Shown here: in pieces, positions 6,622 through 13,265 of the stretch | Numbering within the stretch: the stretch's first letter is position 1 | How the letters are laid out: every line of letters begins with the position of its first letter | Origin: Propionibacteriaceae bacterium | GTDB taxonomy: Bacteria; Actinomycetota; Actinomycetes; Propionibacteriales; Propionibacteriaceae | Length of the DNA: 15,358 nt | Assembly (NCBI GenBank): GCA_905372155.1 | Contig: CAJPNZ010000079.1 | Span: 1 to 15,358, forward strand | Reading direction: 5' to 3' | The notes under the pieces: generated by a model | The model's input: only the letters and a program-made list of their open reading frames with translations | Databases searched by the model: none | Told to the model about the DNA's origin: nothing | Program-made: the position numbers and the translations under genes

Positions 6622-6652
6622 TTGACCCTGACACGGTGTCAGGTCCCACGAT
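6622..6652 (+). promoter_or_regulatory. MerR-type promoter with 19-bp spacer and operator
   Basis: TTGACC (6622-6627) and CACGAT (6647-6652) are 19 bp apart. A perfect 17-bp palindrome, CCTGACAC-G-GTGTCAGG (6627-6643), fills the spacer. An over-long spacer with a dyad in it is the hallmark of promoters that MerR-family proteins untwist. The -10 ends 6 nt before the regulator's own ATG, implying autoregulation of a leaderless message. Confidence 0.7.
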
Positions 6653-6658
6653 GGTGTC

Positions 6659-7477
6659 ATGACCGAGACGAGACTGATCCGCATCGGGGAGTTCTCCACC
6701 CTCACCCGGCTGTCGGTGCGGATGCTGCGCTACTACGACGCCAACGGCGTCCTGAGCCCGACCGCCACCGACGATTTCACCGGCCACCGGTTCTACGCAT
6801 CCTCGCAGGTGCGCGACGCGACGCTGATCCGTCAGCTGCGCGACGTCGGGTTCTCCGTCTCCGCCATAGCCGCCCTGCTCCCGCAACGCGACGACCCCGA
6901 GGCGTTGGGTCGCGCGCTCGCCGTGCAGCGCGATCAACTCGTCGCCGATGCCGAGGCGGCCCGCCGCCGCATCGCCGAGATCGACCGACTCATCTCCCAC
7001 ACCACGAGGAGGGCCACCATGGCCGACATCACCATCACCACCCATCCCGCGCAGCTCGTCGCCGCCCTGCGCACGAAGATCGACTCCTACACCGACGAAC
7101 ACAAGGTGTGGGCGAAGCTCATGGAGGCGTTCGAGGCGCAGGGACTCGCGTACACCGGTGAGCCCTGCGGGGCCACCTTCCACGACCCCGAGTACCGCGA
7201 ATCCGACATCGACATCGAGATCTGGGAGCCCGTTTCCCCCGGCGCCGTCGCATCCGAACCGCTCGTGATCCGGGAGCTGCCGGAACAGCGGGTCGCGGTG
7301 GCGGCCTTCCGCGGCGGCTACGACCAGTTCGGCCCCGTCAACGAGGAACTGGCCGAGTACATCACCCGCTCCGGGTTGAAGATCACCGGCCCCATGTACA
7401 ACCGCTACATCGTCGGCCCGGGCAAGACCGATGACCCGGCGCAGTACCTCACCGAGATCTGCATCCCGGTCACCTGA
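6659..7477 (+). CDS. MerR family regulator with GyrI-like effector domain
   Basis: A 272-aa two-domain regulator. Residues 6-75 are the MerR winged helix-turn-helix (LIRIGEFSTLTRLSVRMLRY, YYDANGVLSP, GHRFYASSQ, LRDVGFSVSAIAALL). A coiled-coil linker follows (about 80-115, rich in Ala/Arg/Glu). Residues from about 121 form a GyrI-like/AraC effector-binding domain, ending YNRYIVGPGKTDDPAQYLTE. The acidic SDIDIEIWEPV strand is where BmrR-like proteins carry the glutamate that contacts cationic drugs. The combination is that of the BmrR/TipA multidrug-sensing class. It is divergent from the GPH symporter and has its own 19-bp-spacer promoter. The ligand is unknown. The start was chosen because the preceding promoter fits exactly. 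Confidence 0.88.
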   Translation: MTETRLIRIGEFSTLTRLSVRMLRYYDANGVLSPTATDDFTGHRFYASSQVRDATLIRQLRDVGFSVSAIAALLPQRDDPEALGRALAVQRDQLVADAEAARRRIAEIDRLISHTTRRATMADITITTHPAQLVAALRTKIDSYTDEHKVWAKLMEAFEAQGLAYTGEPCGATFHDPEYRESDIDIEIWEPVSPGAVASEPLVIRELPEQRVAVAAFRGGYDQFGPVNEELAEYITRSGLKITGPMYNRYIVGPGKTDDPAQYLTEICIPVT

Positions 7478-7507
7478 GAACGGATTCTGCAAATCCACGT
7501 CCACAAC

Positions 7508-7559
7508 GTCTGCAAACTGATGCCTAGAATGTCTGCAAACTGACGCCTAGAGTGTCTGC
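7508..7559 (+). repeat. Tandem 23-bp repeats upstream of the ATPase gene
   Basis: Two head-to-tail 23-bp units, GTCTGCAAACTGATGCCTAG + AAT (7508-7530) and GTCTGCAAACTGACGCCTAG + AGT (7531-7553), differ at two positions. A third truncated unit (GTCTGC, 7554-7559) follows. They end 25 bp before the ATPase start codon. Each unit ends in a -10-like TAGAAT or TAGAGT, but no -35 at proper spacing was found. Confidence 0.8.
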
Positions 7560-7584
7560 GGATTCAAGGCCAGGGAGGCGGACG

Positions 7585-8826
7585 ATGACCGGGGCGTATC
7601 TTCGACGCGTGATGGACGGCGCGATGAGGCGCGCGCTCAGGATCTCCGGAGCGGTGATGCTGGAGGGCGTGCGCGCCTGCGGGAAGACCCGAACCGCCCT
7701 GGAAGCGGCGGGATCGTCGGTGCTCATGGACGATCCCGCCGCGCGGGCGCTCAACGATCTCGCTCCGGGGCAGCTTCTCATCGGTGCCCGTCCCCGCCTG
7801 CTGGACGAATGGCAGATCATTCCTGAGGTCTGGGACCAGGTGCGGCGCGCCGTCGATCGGGAATCCGCCCCCGGGCAGTTCATCCTCACCGGATCGGCGA
7901 CCCCGGCGGACGATCACACCCGGCACACGGGAGCCGGACGTTTCATGCGTCAGCGGATGCGAACCCTCTCCTGGTGGGAACACGACCCCGGGTTCGGTGC
8001 GGTCTCCCTGTCGGGGCTCTTCGAAGGTGAGCGGCCGGCTGGGGAACCGGATGCGCTGACCTTCGAGGAGGTTCTAGGCCGGCTTCTGCGCCCCGGTTTC
8101 CCGGCTTGGCGTGAGGCCCCGCCCGAGGACGCGACCCTGCTCCTGCGTGGGTATTTGGACGAGGTCATCCGCACCGATCTGTCGAGGCTCGGGGGGATCC
8201 GGAACTCACCCGCGGTGGTCGAGGCGCTGCTCACCGCCATCGCCGCGAGCAGCGCCTCCGCCGTCTCCTTCCAGACCCTGGCCCGGGATCTCGCGCCGAT
8301 CGCACCGGACCTGTCGGCCGCGACCGTCAGCCGCTACGTGGACCTGCTGGCCCGGATTTTCGTCGTCGAGCGGCAACAACCCTGGGCGCCGAAGCTGCGC
8401 TCGCGGGCCAGGCTCCGGACCTCCCCGAAACTGCACCTGGCCGATCCCGCGCTGGCCGCGGTCGCCCTCCAGGAGCCACTGTCCTCGTTGCGACAGGCCC
8501 CGGCGACCGCGGGCGCCCTGTTCGAGAGCGCGGTTCACCACGATTTGGCGGTGCTGGCGGGTGCTTTCGGGGGAAGGATCCAGCACTACCGGGATTCCAA
8601 CGGCTATGAGATCGACGCCGTAGTGGTGCATCCCGACGGCCGCTGGGGTGCGGTCGAGGTCAAGCTGGCCGGGGCCCGGATCGCGAACGGGCACAGGGCC
8701 CTGACCTCCGCGCTGGAGCAGATCGACGGGGAACCGTCGTTCCGCCTGATCGTCACCGGAACGGGCCCGGTCCTGACCCTGGACGATGGCACGGTCACGT
8801 GCGGGCTCCATCGGCTGTGCCCGTAG
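7585..8826 (+). CDS. ATP-binding protein with DUF4143 domain
   Basis: A 413-aa AAA_14/DUF4143-type protein. The Walker A motif is GVRACGKT (28-35), Walker B is RLLDEW (71-76, Asp74/Glu75), and a sensor-like FILTGSATP follows (99-107). The middle part (about 200-280) has the DUF4143 winged-helix-like segment, including TVSRYVDLLARIFVVERQQPW. Near the C-terminus NGYEIDAVV (Glu342, Asp344) and GAVEVKL (Glu358, Lys360) form a D-x(n)-ExK pattern like a PD-(D/E)XK nuclease core, common at the end of this family. The cellular role is unknown, and these proteins often occur as multicopy accessory genes. The ATG at 7585 follows AGGGAGG by 6 nt. The tandem 23-bp repeats lie immediately upstream. Confidence 0.88.
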   Translation: MTGAYLRRVMDGAMRRALRISGAVMLEGVRACGKTRTALEAAGSSVLMDDPAARALNDLAPGQLLIGARPRLLDEWQIIPEVWDQVRRAVDRESAPGQFILTGSATPADDHTRHTGAGRFMRQRMRTLSWWEHDPGFGAVSLSGLFEGERPAGEPDALTFEEVLGRLLRPGFPAWREAPPEDATLLLRGYLDEVIRTDLSRLGGIRNSPAVVEALLTAIAASSASAVSFQTLARDLAPIAPDLSAATVSRYVDLLARIFVVERQQPWAPKLRSRARLRTSPKLHLADPALAAVALQEPLSSLRQAPATAGALFESAVHHDLAVLAGAFGGRIQHYRDSNGYEIDAVVVHPDGRWGAVEVKLAGARIANGHRALTSALEQIDGEPSFRLIVTGTGPVLTLDDGTVTCGLHRLCP

Positions 8827-8989
8827 CCAGATCCTGTTGCGGAAGTCATGCCCGGCTGCGGCGCACCGGATCGGGCGATTCGACGCCCCGTCCGGCGCAT
8901 CCTCGCCCGGGCGACACTTTTCGCAGCAGGCCCTAGGGGACTTGCCGTCGCCATGAACCTCTATCCTTGGTTCCCGACCAGGAGGACCA

Positions 8990-10777
8990 ATGATCCAGCA
9001 CCTCGCCGTGCAGATGCGCGCGGCCATCGCCGAGCACGCCGACCGTCCAGCCACCCGGATCCGGGTCGGCGGCGACTGGTGCACCCACACCTTCCGCGAG
9101 TTCGGTGAGCGCATCGACGAGGCGGCGCAGGGGCTGCTGAACCGGGGAATCCGGCCGGGCGACCGCATCGGTTTGTTCGCGAACAACTGCCCCGAGTGGT
9201 CGGAGATAGACTTCGGCGCCGCCACCGTGAGGGCCATCCCGGTGCCCATCTACGCCACCTCCACCCCGGAACAGATCCGGCACATCGCTGCCGATTCCGG
9301 GCTGCGGATCCTGTTCGTGGGCGGCCGCAGCGAGTGCGAACGCGTCCTGGAGGTCGCCGATGACCTGCCCGAACTGGAGCACGTGGTGATTCTCGAACCT
9401 TGGGAGGGCATGCCGGAACGGGTCATCACCTACGACGACTTCCGGGCCGAACCCGACGCCCGGGCCCTGGAGGCCCGTCTCGCGGAGGCGGGCCCCGACG
9501 ATCTGGCGTCGATCATCTACACCTCCGGTACCACCGGCGACCCGAAGGGGGTGATGCTCAGGCACTCCGCGATGATCGCCCAGAAGGAGGCGATCGAGGA
9601 CATGTTCCACTTCGGGCCGGAGGATCACTCGCTGTGTTTCCTACCCCTCTCGCACGCGCTGGAGCGGGCCTGGACCAGCATCATCCTGCTCAAGGGCTGC
9701 ATGAACACCTACGTTCCCGACGCCCGCACCGTCGCCGAGGCCTTGGTGCATACGAAACCGACGCTGCTCGTGAGCGTCCCCAAGCTGTACGAGAAGGTGT
9801 TCGCGACCGCTCACGCGAAGGTCGCGGCCTCGGGAATCAAACGTGGCATCTTCAAGTGGGCGCTGCGGGTCGGGGCCCGCAACCAACGGGCCTACCGCAA
9901 GGGAAGGCGACCTGCGTGGTTCTGGCGCGCCCAGCTCGGCATGGCCGACCGGCTCGTCCTGTCCTCGATCCGCGTCGCCCTGGGCGGCAACAAGGCGGTC
10001 CTGGCCTGCGGTGGGGCGCCGCTGCGCAAGGAGATCGAGGAGTTCTTCTCGGCGGTCGGGATGCCCATCTACACCGGCTACGGGCTGACCGAGGCCTCGC
10101 CGCTGGTGACCTTCAACTCGCCGGGCGGGTTCAAGATCGGCACGGCGGGGCGGGTACTCAAGGGCGGGCAGCTGCACATCGGCGAACACGGTGAGGTGCT
10201 GTTCCGCGGCCCGAACATGATGGCCGGGTACTGGAACAACGAGGAGGCCACCGCCGCCGCCATCGACTCCGACGGCTGGCTGCACACCGGGGACGCCGGA
10301 TACGTCGACGTCGACGGGTTCCTGGTCATCACCGACCGCATCAAGGACATCATCGTCACCTTGGGCGGCAAGAACGTCGCGCCGCAGCCCATCGAGGGCC
10401 TCATCCTCGCCGACCCGCTGTTCGAGCACGCTGTCCTGCTCGGCGACAACCGGCCCTGTGTGACGCTGCTGGTCAAACCGTCGCTGCCGCACGTGGAGGA
10501 GCTCGGGAAACTGATGCAGTGGCCGGGTGAGGTGGCCGACTGGCTGAAGTCCAACGAACTGGCCGAGGAGTTGCGCCGACGGGTCACCGCCCTGACCGAC
10601 AAACTCCCGAGCCAGGAGAAACCCCGCGCCACCGAACTGATGGACGGCGACCTCACCACGGACAACGGCCTGCTCACCCCGACGTTGAAGGTGCGCCGCA
10701 GGCAGGTGGAGGAGCGTTTCAAGGAACTCATCGACGGCATGTACGAGGCACTGGAACGGCGTCGGCGCTCCAACTGA
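8990..10777 (+). CDS. Long-chain fatty acid-CoA ligase (FadD15-like)
   Basis: A 595-aa ANL-superfamily enzyme that activates fatty acids via acyl-AMP to acyl-CoA. Motifs run in order: the P-loop YTSGTTGDPKG (177-187), FLPLSHALERAW, the adenine-binding GYGLTEASP (from 363), the hinge-side TGDAGYVD (Thr433-Gly-Asp), the linker DRIKDIIVTLGGKNVAPQPIE, and the catalytic lysine in TPTLKVRRR (Lys567). Length and motif spelling fit the bacterial long-chain acyl-CoA synthetase group that includes mycobacterial FadD15. Chain-length preference is not readable. The ATG at 8990 has AGGAGG 4 nt upstream. The 163-bp gap before it shows no gene, only a possible TATCCT -10 at 8962-8967. The gene stands alone, with no other beta-oxidation genes next to it. 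Confidence 0.93.
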   Translation: MIQHLAVQMRAAIAEHADRPATRIRVGGDWCTHTFREFGERIDEAAQGLLNRGIRPGDRIGLFANNCPEWSEIDFGAATVRAIPVPIYATSTPEQIRHIAADSGLRILFVGGRSECERVLEVADDLPELEHVVILEPWEGMPERVITYDDFRAEPDARALEARLAEAGPDDLASIIYTSGTTGDPKGVMLRHSAMIAQKEAIEDMFHFGPEDHSLCFLPLSHALERAWTSIILLKGCMNTYVPDARTVAEALVHTKPTLLVSVPKLYEKVFATAHAKVAASGIKRGIFKWALRVGARNQRAYRKGRRPAWFWRAQLGMADRLVLSSIRVALGGNKAVLACGGAPLRKEIEEFFSAVGMPIYTGYGLTEASPLVTFNSPGGFKIGTAGRVLKGGQLHIGEHGEVLFRGPNMMAGYWNNEEATAAAIDSDGWLHTGDAGYVDVDGFLVITDRIKDIIVTLGGKNVAPQPIEGLILADPLFEHAVLLGDNRPCVTLLVKPSLPHVEELGKLMQWPGEVADWLKSNELAEELRRRVTALTDKLPSQEKPRATELMDGDLTTDNGLLTPTLKVRRRQVEERFKELIDGMYEALERRRRSN

Positions 10778-11134
10778 GCATCGGCTGAGCGATCTCACTG
10801 AGCGAACAGGAAACCGTGTCTGGCATCGGACAGGCGGAATCCAGCCAGCTTGTGAAGGACCCAAGGCCAGCTGAGCCGGGCTGCGACGAAAGGGCAACCT
10901 GAGTCGAGGTTACTCCAGCACCCGGTGGATAAACCCCGCCACGGCCGTTCTGCTCTGTGTTGGGTCTGCCCACGAAACGCTCCGCACTCCAGTCGAGAGC
11001 GAGGGCCGGCGCGGAGAGCGCGACGCCCGTCCTGGCCAAGTGGGATCGGATCGATGTGGGAATGTCCTTCCTATCCCCTACAAGGTCCTGCCAAGGGGTG
11101 TTCCAGCCATTCTCACGATCCCGCGAGAGCTTTG
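10778..11134. other. Gene-poor stretch
   Basis: 357 bp in which I support no gene. Open frames exist on both strands but lack start signals and protein-like composition. Minor structures are a direct repeat CTGAGCGA (10785-10792 and 10798-10805) and a 7-bp hairpin TCTCACG/CGCGAGA with one wobble pair (11111-11128), which lies just past the 63-codon orf and could be its weak terminator. No RNase P, tmRNA or SRP RNA signature was recognised. Confidence 0.4.
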
Positions 11135-11326
11135 TCAGTTCTCGGCGGCTGGCCGGTCCTCGGCCAGGACCGGCAGGAGGTTTGCCATGCGACCTGCTCC
11201 CGCCGCGACCTCCTTCCGCTGTTCCTCGGTGAGGGCGCTGTCGCGGGAGAGGCCCTCGAACACCGCCTTGCGCTGTTCTTCCACCTCGGAGGGTGCGGCG
11301 ATGAAGATGCGGAACTCGATGGTCAT
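11135..11326 (-). CDS. Small hypothetical protein, 63 aa
   Basis: Starts at ATG 11326, 15 nt after the stop of the DUF1704 gene, with a weak GGAG 6 nt upstream, so it is probably the last gene of the same operon. It begins MTIEFRIFIAAPSEVEEQRK. A hydrophobic beta-like start is followed by a highly charged Glu/Arg-rich helical middle (EEQRKAVFEGL, EEQRKEVAAG, an internal near-repeat) and ends RPAAEN. There is no signal peptide and no cysteine. I do not recognise the family. It could be a small partner or a substrate of the upstream metallopeptidase, but nothing in its sequence proves that. Its composition and in-operon spacing favour a real gene over chance. Confidence 0.55.
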   Translation of the reverse strand: MTIEFRIFIAAPSEVEEQRKAVFEGLSRDSALTEEQRKEVAAGAGRMANLLPVLAEDRPAAEN

Positions 11327-11341
11327 GGGCGCTCCATTCGG

Positions 11342-12451
11342 CTAGAGGACGATGCCAGGGTCGGCGAGTTCGGGTGGGATGGGGGCGACGAGTCCGGCGT
11401 CGACCAGGGTCTTTACCCTGGGGAGTTCCTCCAGGGGCCATTTGGTGGCGAAAAGGAGGCCGAGATCGTCGGGGTGAGCCTTGAGGTGCTCCTCGACCAT
11501 GCGGGAGCCGGTGAAGTAGACGTGGTCCTTGACGTTCGCCCCGGGCTCGTGCGGGTTCTCCATGCCGCGCTTGACGCGGACGGCCATGCCTACGGCGGTA
11601 TCGACATCGAGGTGTTCGACGAGCGCGTCGACGACATCGACAATGCCGGCCCGCAGCGCGATGTCGACAGCGAGGACACGGGCGGCGTAGACACGGTCGC
11701 GGGCGTTGAAGTTGACGCCGGCGCGGTTCTCGCGGCACACCGCGAAACCCTCTTCGGTGCGCATGGCCGAGCCGACGGCGTAGCGGGCTACAGGCGTCCG
11801 CTGCCCCTCGGCGCGGTGGCGGCGTAGGACGTGGGTGCCGATCTCGTGTACGAGTAGCTGCTGGACGGCGCACGGGGCGAAGGTGGCGTCGGCGCGGACC
11901 TTGACGCGGTGCTTGCCGCCGAGGACGGACATGTCTGCGGCCATGCCCGGGTCGACGACTACCTCCCAGCCTTCGATCTCAAGCCGCTGCAAACAGACGC
12001 GCATCGCCTCGGCAACGCCCTCCGCGTCGACCGTCTTTTCCTGCCCGGGGTCGGCAGGGCATCGCAGGACCTTAGTTGCGGCGGCAACGTCGTCGGGCGT
12101 TATGTTGCCGTGCAGCTTGCTCGTGTGGCCGGTGACGCGCTCGGCGGTGTGGTTCTTGGCCTCGGAGGAGACGTCGCGAGCCTCTTCGAGGACTGTCTGG
12201 AGCGCCCAGACCTCCTGTTCGTGCAGGTCGGCGGCCTTGAGGGCGGCCTCGCAGGCGGCGATGGCGTCGGGTACCTTGTCGAGGTCGGGATATTCGTACG
12301 TCCAGGTGGTGCGTGGACCGTCGGTGGTGCCGGGCCGGCCGGTGCGAGCCCGCAGCTCGGCGCGAATGGCGGGTAGATCTACAGGGTTGCCCCAGGCCGT
12401 GGGGCGCACGACCTTTCCCAAGTGTTCGAAGGCCGCCAGCAAATCAGTCAT
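11342..12451 (-). CDS. DUF1704 / MATCAP-like zinc carboxypeptidase
   Basis: A 369-aa protein. The metal site HEIGTH (202-207) follows VQQLLV, and TEEGFAV (232-238) follows, corresponding to the 'HExxxH ... QEGLA' pattern of the DUF1704 family (PF08014). That family includes animal MATCAP tubulin tyrosine carboxypeptidases and bacterial 'QEGLA motif' proteins. Downstream the family pattern continues: AVRVKRGM, then KDHVYFTGSRMVEEHL, then LPRVKTLVDAGLVAPIPPEL. A helical N-terminal region of about 150 aa precedes it. By family analogy it is a zinc carboxypeptidase, but bacterial substrates are unknown. The ATG at 12451 overlaps the stop of the upstream orf (ATGA), a translational-coupling arrangement. 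The 63-codon orf follows 15 nt downstream. GAGG-like and GGAAAGGA sequences precede the start. Confidence 0.8.
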   Translation of the reverse strand: MTDLLAAFEHLGKVVRPTAWGNPVDLPAIRAELRARTGRPGTTDGPRTTWTYEYPDLDKVPDAIAACEAALKAADLHEQEVWALQTVLEEARDVSSEAKNHTAERVTGHTSKLHGNITPDDVAAATKVLRCPADPGQEKTVDAEGVAEAMRVCLQRLEIEGWEVVVDPGMAADMSVLGGKHRVKVRADATFAPCAVQQLLVHEIGTHVLRRHRAEGQRTPVARYAVGSAMRTEEGFAVCRENRAGVNFNARDRVYAARVLAVDIALRAGIVDVVDALVEHLDVDTAVGMAVRVKRGMENPHEPGANVKDHVYFTGSRMVEEHLKAHPDDLGLLFATKWPLEELPRVKTLVDAGLVAPIPPELADPGIVL

Positions 12452-12981
12452 TTCGTTCCTTTCCGGGCTCGTGCGTCGTCGATTACGCGGTGGAAGAGCG
12501 TGATCCAGCGCTGTTTGATCGTCTCGTGCCCCCCCCGACCCATTGCGTATCCAGGGTCGGCAGTGGGGCATTGATGAGCCCGAGGTCGTGCAGGTGCTCC
12601 CAGAGGAAGTCGACGCGCGGAGGCCGGTCATCGGGGATATCAGTGGGGTTGTCGAGGGCCTCGCGGACGTAGGTGTCGTCGCCTGTGGCGAGCAGCCGCA
12701 ACCCCGCGACGATAAGGCGCGCGTTCCGTTCCTCCTTCAAGAAGGCCCCTCGGGGTCGGTGACGCGGCCCAGCTCTCCGCGACCTTGTCGTCGTCGAAGA
12801 TATCCCGCAACCCGCGCCGCAGGTTGTTCATGACCCGACCGTCTATGACGTCGGAGTCGATAGCGTGCCGATGGACCTCGAGGCTGAGACGCAGCGCTTC
12901 CGACTCCACCATCCGGTCAGCGAACCGGGATGTCGCAGACTCACCACCGACGACAACAGGCAACCGATCCGTAACAGCCAT
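12448..12981 (-). pseudogene. Unknown protein (orfA), two compensating frameshifts
   Basis: Starts at ATG 12981 after a GAGGAG site (minus strand). Protein-like sequence runs in one frame to about 12755 (MAVTDRLPVVVGGESATSRF ... DDDKVAESWAASP). It shifts near the GGGG/CCCC runs at about 12748-12756 and continues in a second frame (FLKEERNARLIVAGLRLL ... RVDFLWEHLHDLGL). At an 8-nt C tract (12529-12536) it must return to the first frame to give ETIKQRWITLFHRVIDDARA and the TGA at 12450-12448, which overlaps the DUF1704 start. The first shift needs one base removed and the second one added. Repaired, the protein is about 177 aa, acidic and soluble. I do not recognise the family. It is either decayed, phase-variable at the C tract, or intact with two assembly errors. 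The preserved ATGA coupling and the coherent sequence in each frame favour recent disruption. Confidence 0.6.
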
Positions 12982-13005
12982 CGCAACTCCTCATCCACGA
13001 CACGG

Positions 13006-13034
13006 CAAGTACAACGTTCCTTCGCTCGTACTTG
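13006..13034. promoter_or_regulatory. Inverted repeat CAAGTAC...GTACTTG upstream of orfA
   Basis: CAAGTAC (13006-13012) and GTACTTG (13028-13034) are a perfect 7-bp inverted repeat with a 15-nt centre, 25 bp upstream of the orfA ATG, where an operator overlapping the promoter would be expected. Confidence 0.35.
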
Positions 13035-13056
13035 ACGGACGAGGGCGTAGGTCGCA

Positions 13057-13086
13057 GGTCGGCACTCGCAGGTTGCAGTGCCGACC
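13057..13086. promoter_or_regulatory. 10-bp perfect inverted repeat upstream of orfA
   Basis: GGTCGGCACT (13057-13066) and AGTGCCGACC (13077-13086) flank a 10-nt centre. It lies between the end of the TPR-like remnant (13126) and the orfA start (12981). It could be a terminator for the former or an operator for the latter. There is no U tract. Confidence 0.45.
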
Positions 13087-13125
13087 GTAGCGGCCCGGTC
13101 ACGCACACCCATGACTCCATCCGGC

Positions 13126-13265
13126 TCATTCCTCCATGTGTTGGCGGAACGGCTGGAGCAGGTCACGCAACTCGTCGCCCTCCCGCACTCCCTCCTCCTC
13201 AAGGTAATCAATCCAGCCTTCGACGCTCAACGCCAATTCTTGGCGATGTGTCCTGTCGTGATAGC
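13126..13265 (-). pseudogene. C-terminal part of TPR-like gene interrupted by IS
   Basis: In-frame minus-strand codons read HDRTHRQELALSVEGWIDYL, then EEEGVREGDELRDLLQPFRQ and a TGA at 13126. It is an alpha-helical, acidic, repeat-like end. The upstream half lies beyond the insertion sequence (14697-14851). Joining the two halves with one target-duplication copy removed keeps the frame and runs through SAI-HDRT. The 65-codon open frame running into the IS from this segment is therefore an artefact of the insertion. Confidence 0.65.
13259..13265 (+). repeat. Left target-site duplication copy (7 of 8 bp)
   Basis: TGATAGC abuts the left IS end. The right copy is TGAATAGC (14697-14704). One A is missing in the left copy. 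ISL3-family elements typically make 8-bp duplications. Confidence 0.6.

Noticed and set aside
5170..7161. Long plus-strand open frame antisense to the symporter gene, and a 788-codon minus frame at 5138-7504
   Set aside because: Both are shadows of the real symporter and MerR genes in GC-rich DNA. They are rich in His/Arg/Gln or Gly/Arg and contain no recognisable domain.
7508..7559. CRISPR array
   Set aside because: The repeats are directly adjacent with no spacers, only two full units exist, and no cas genes are present.
10728..11134. Minus-strand frame downstream of the 63-codon orf as a possible gene
   Set aside because: No start codon with a ribosome-binding site, composition not protein-like enough, and it overlaps the 3' end of the ligase gene.
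10925..11827. 300-codon plus-strand open frame over the gene-poor stretch and the DUF1704 gene
   Set aside because: Opposite strand has the clear HEIGTH/EEGFA protein. This frame has no start signal and no family match.
13057..13086. End of a mobile element
   Set aside because: The two arms face each other within 30 bp and no matching copy is seen elsewhere in the window. An operator or terminator fits better.
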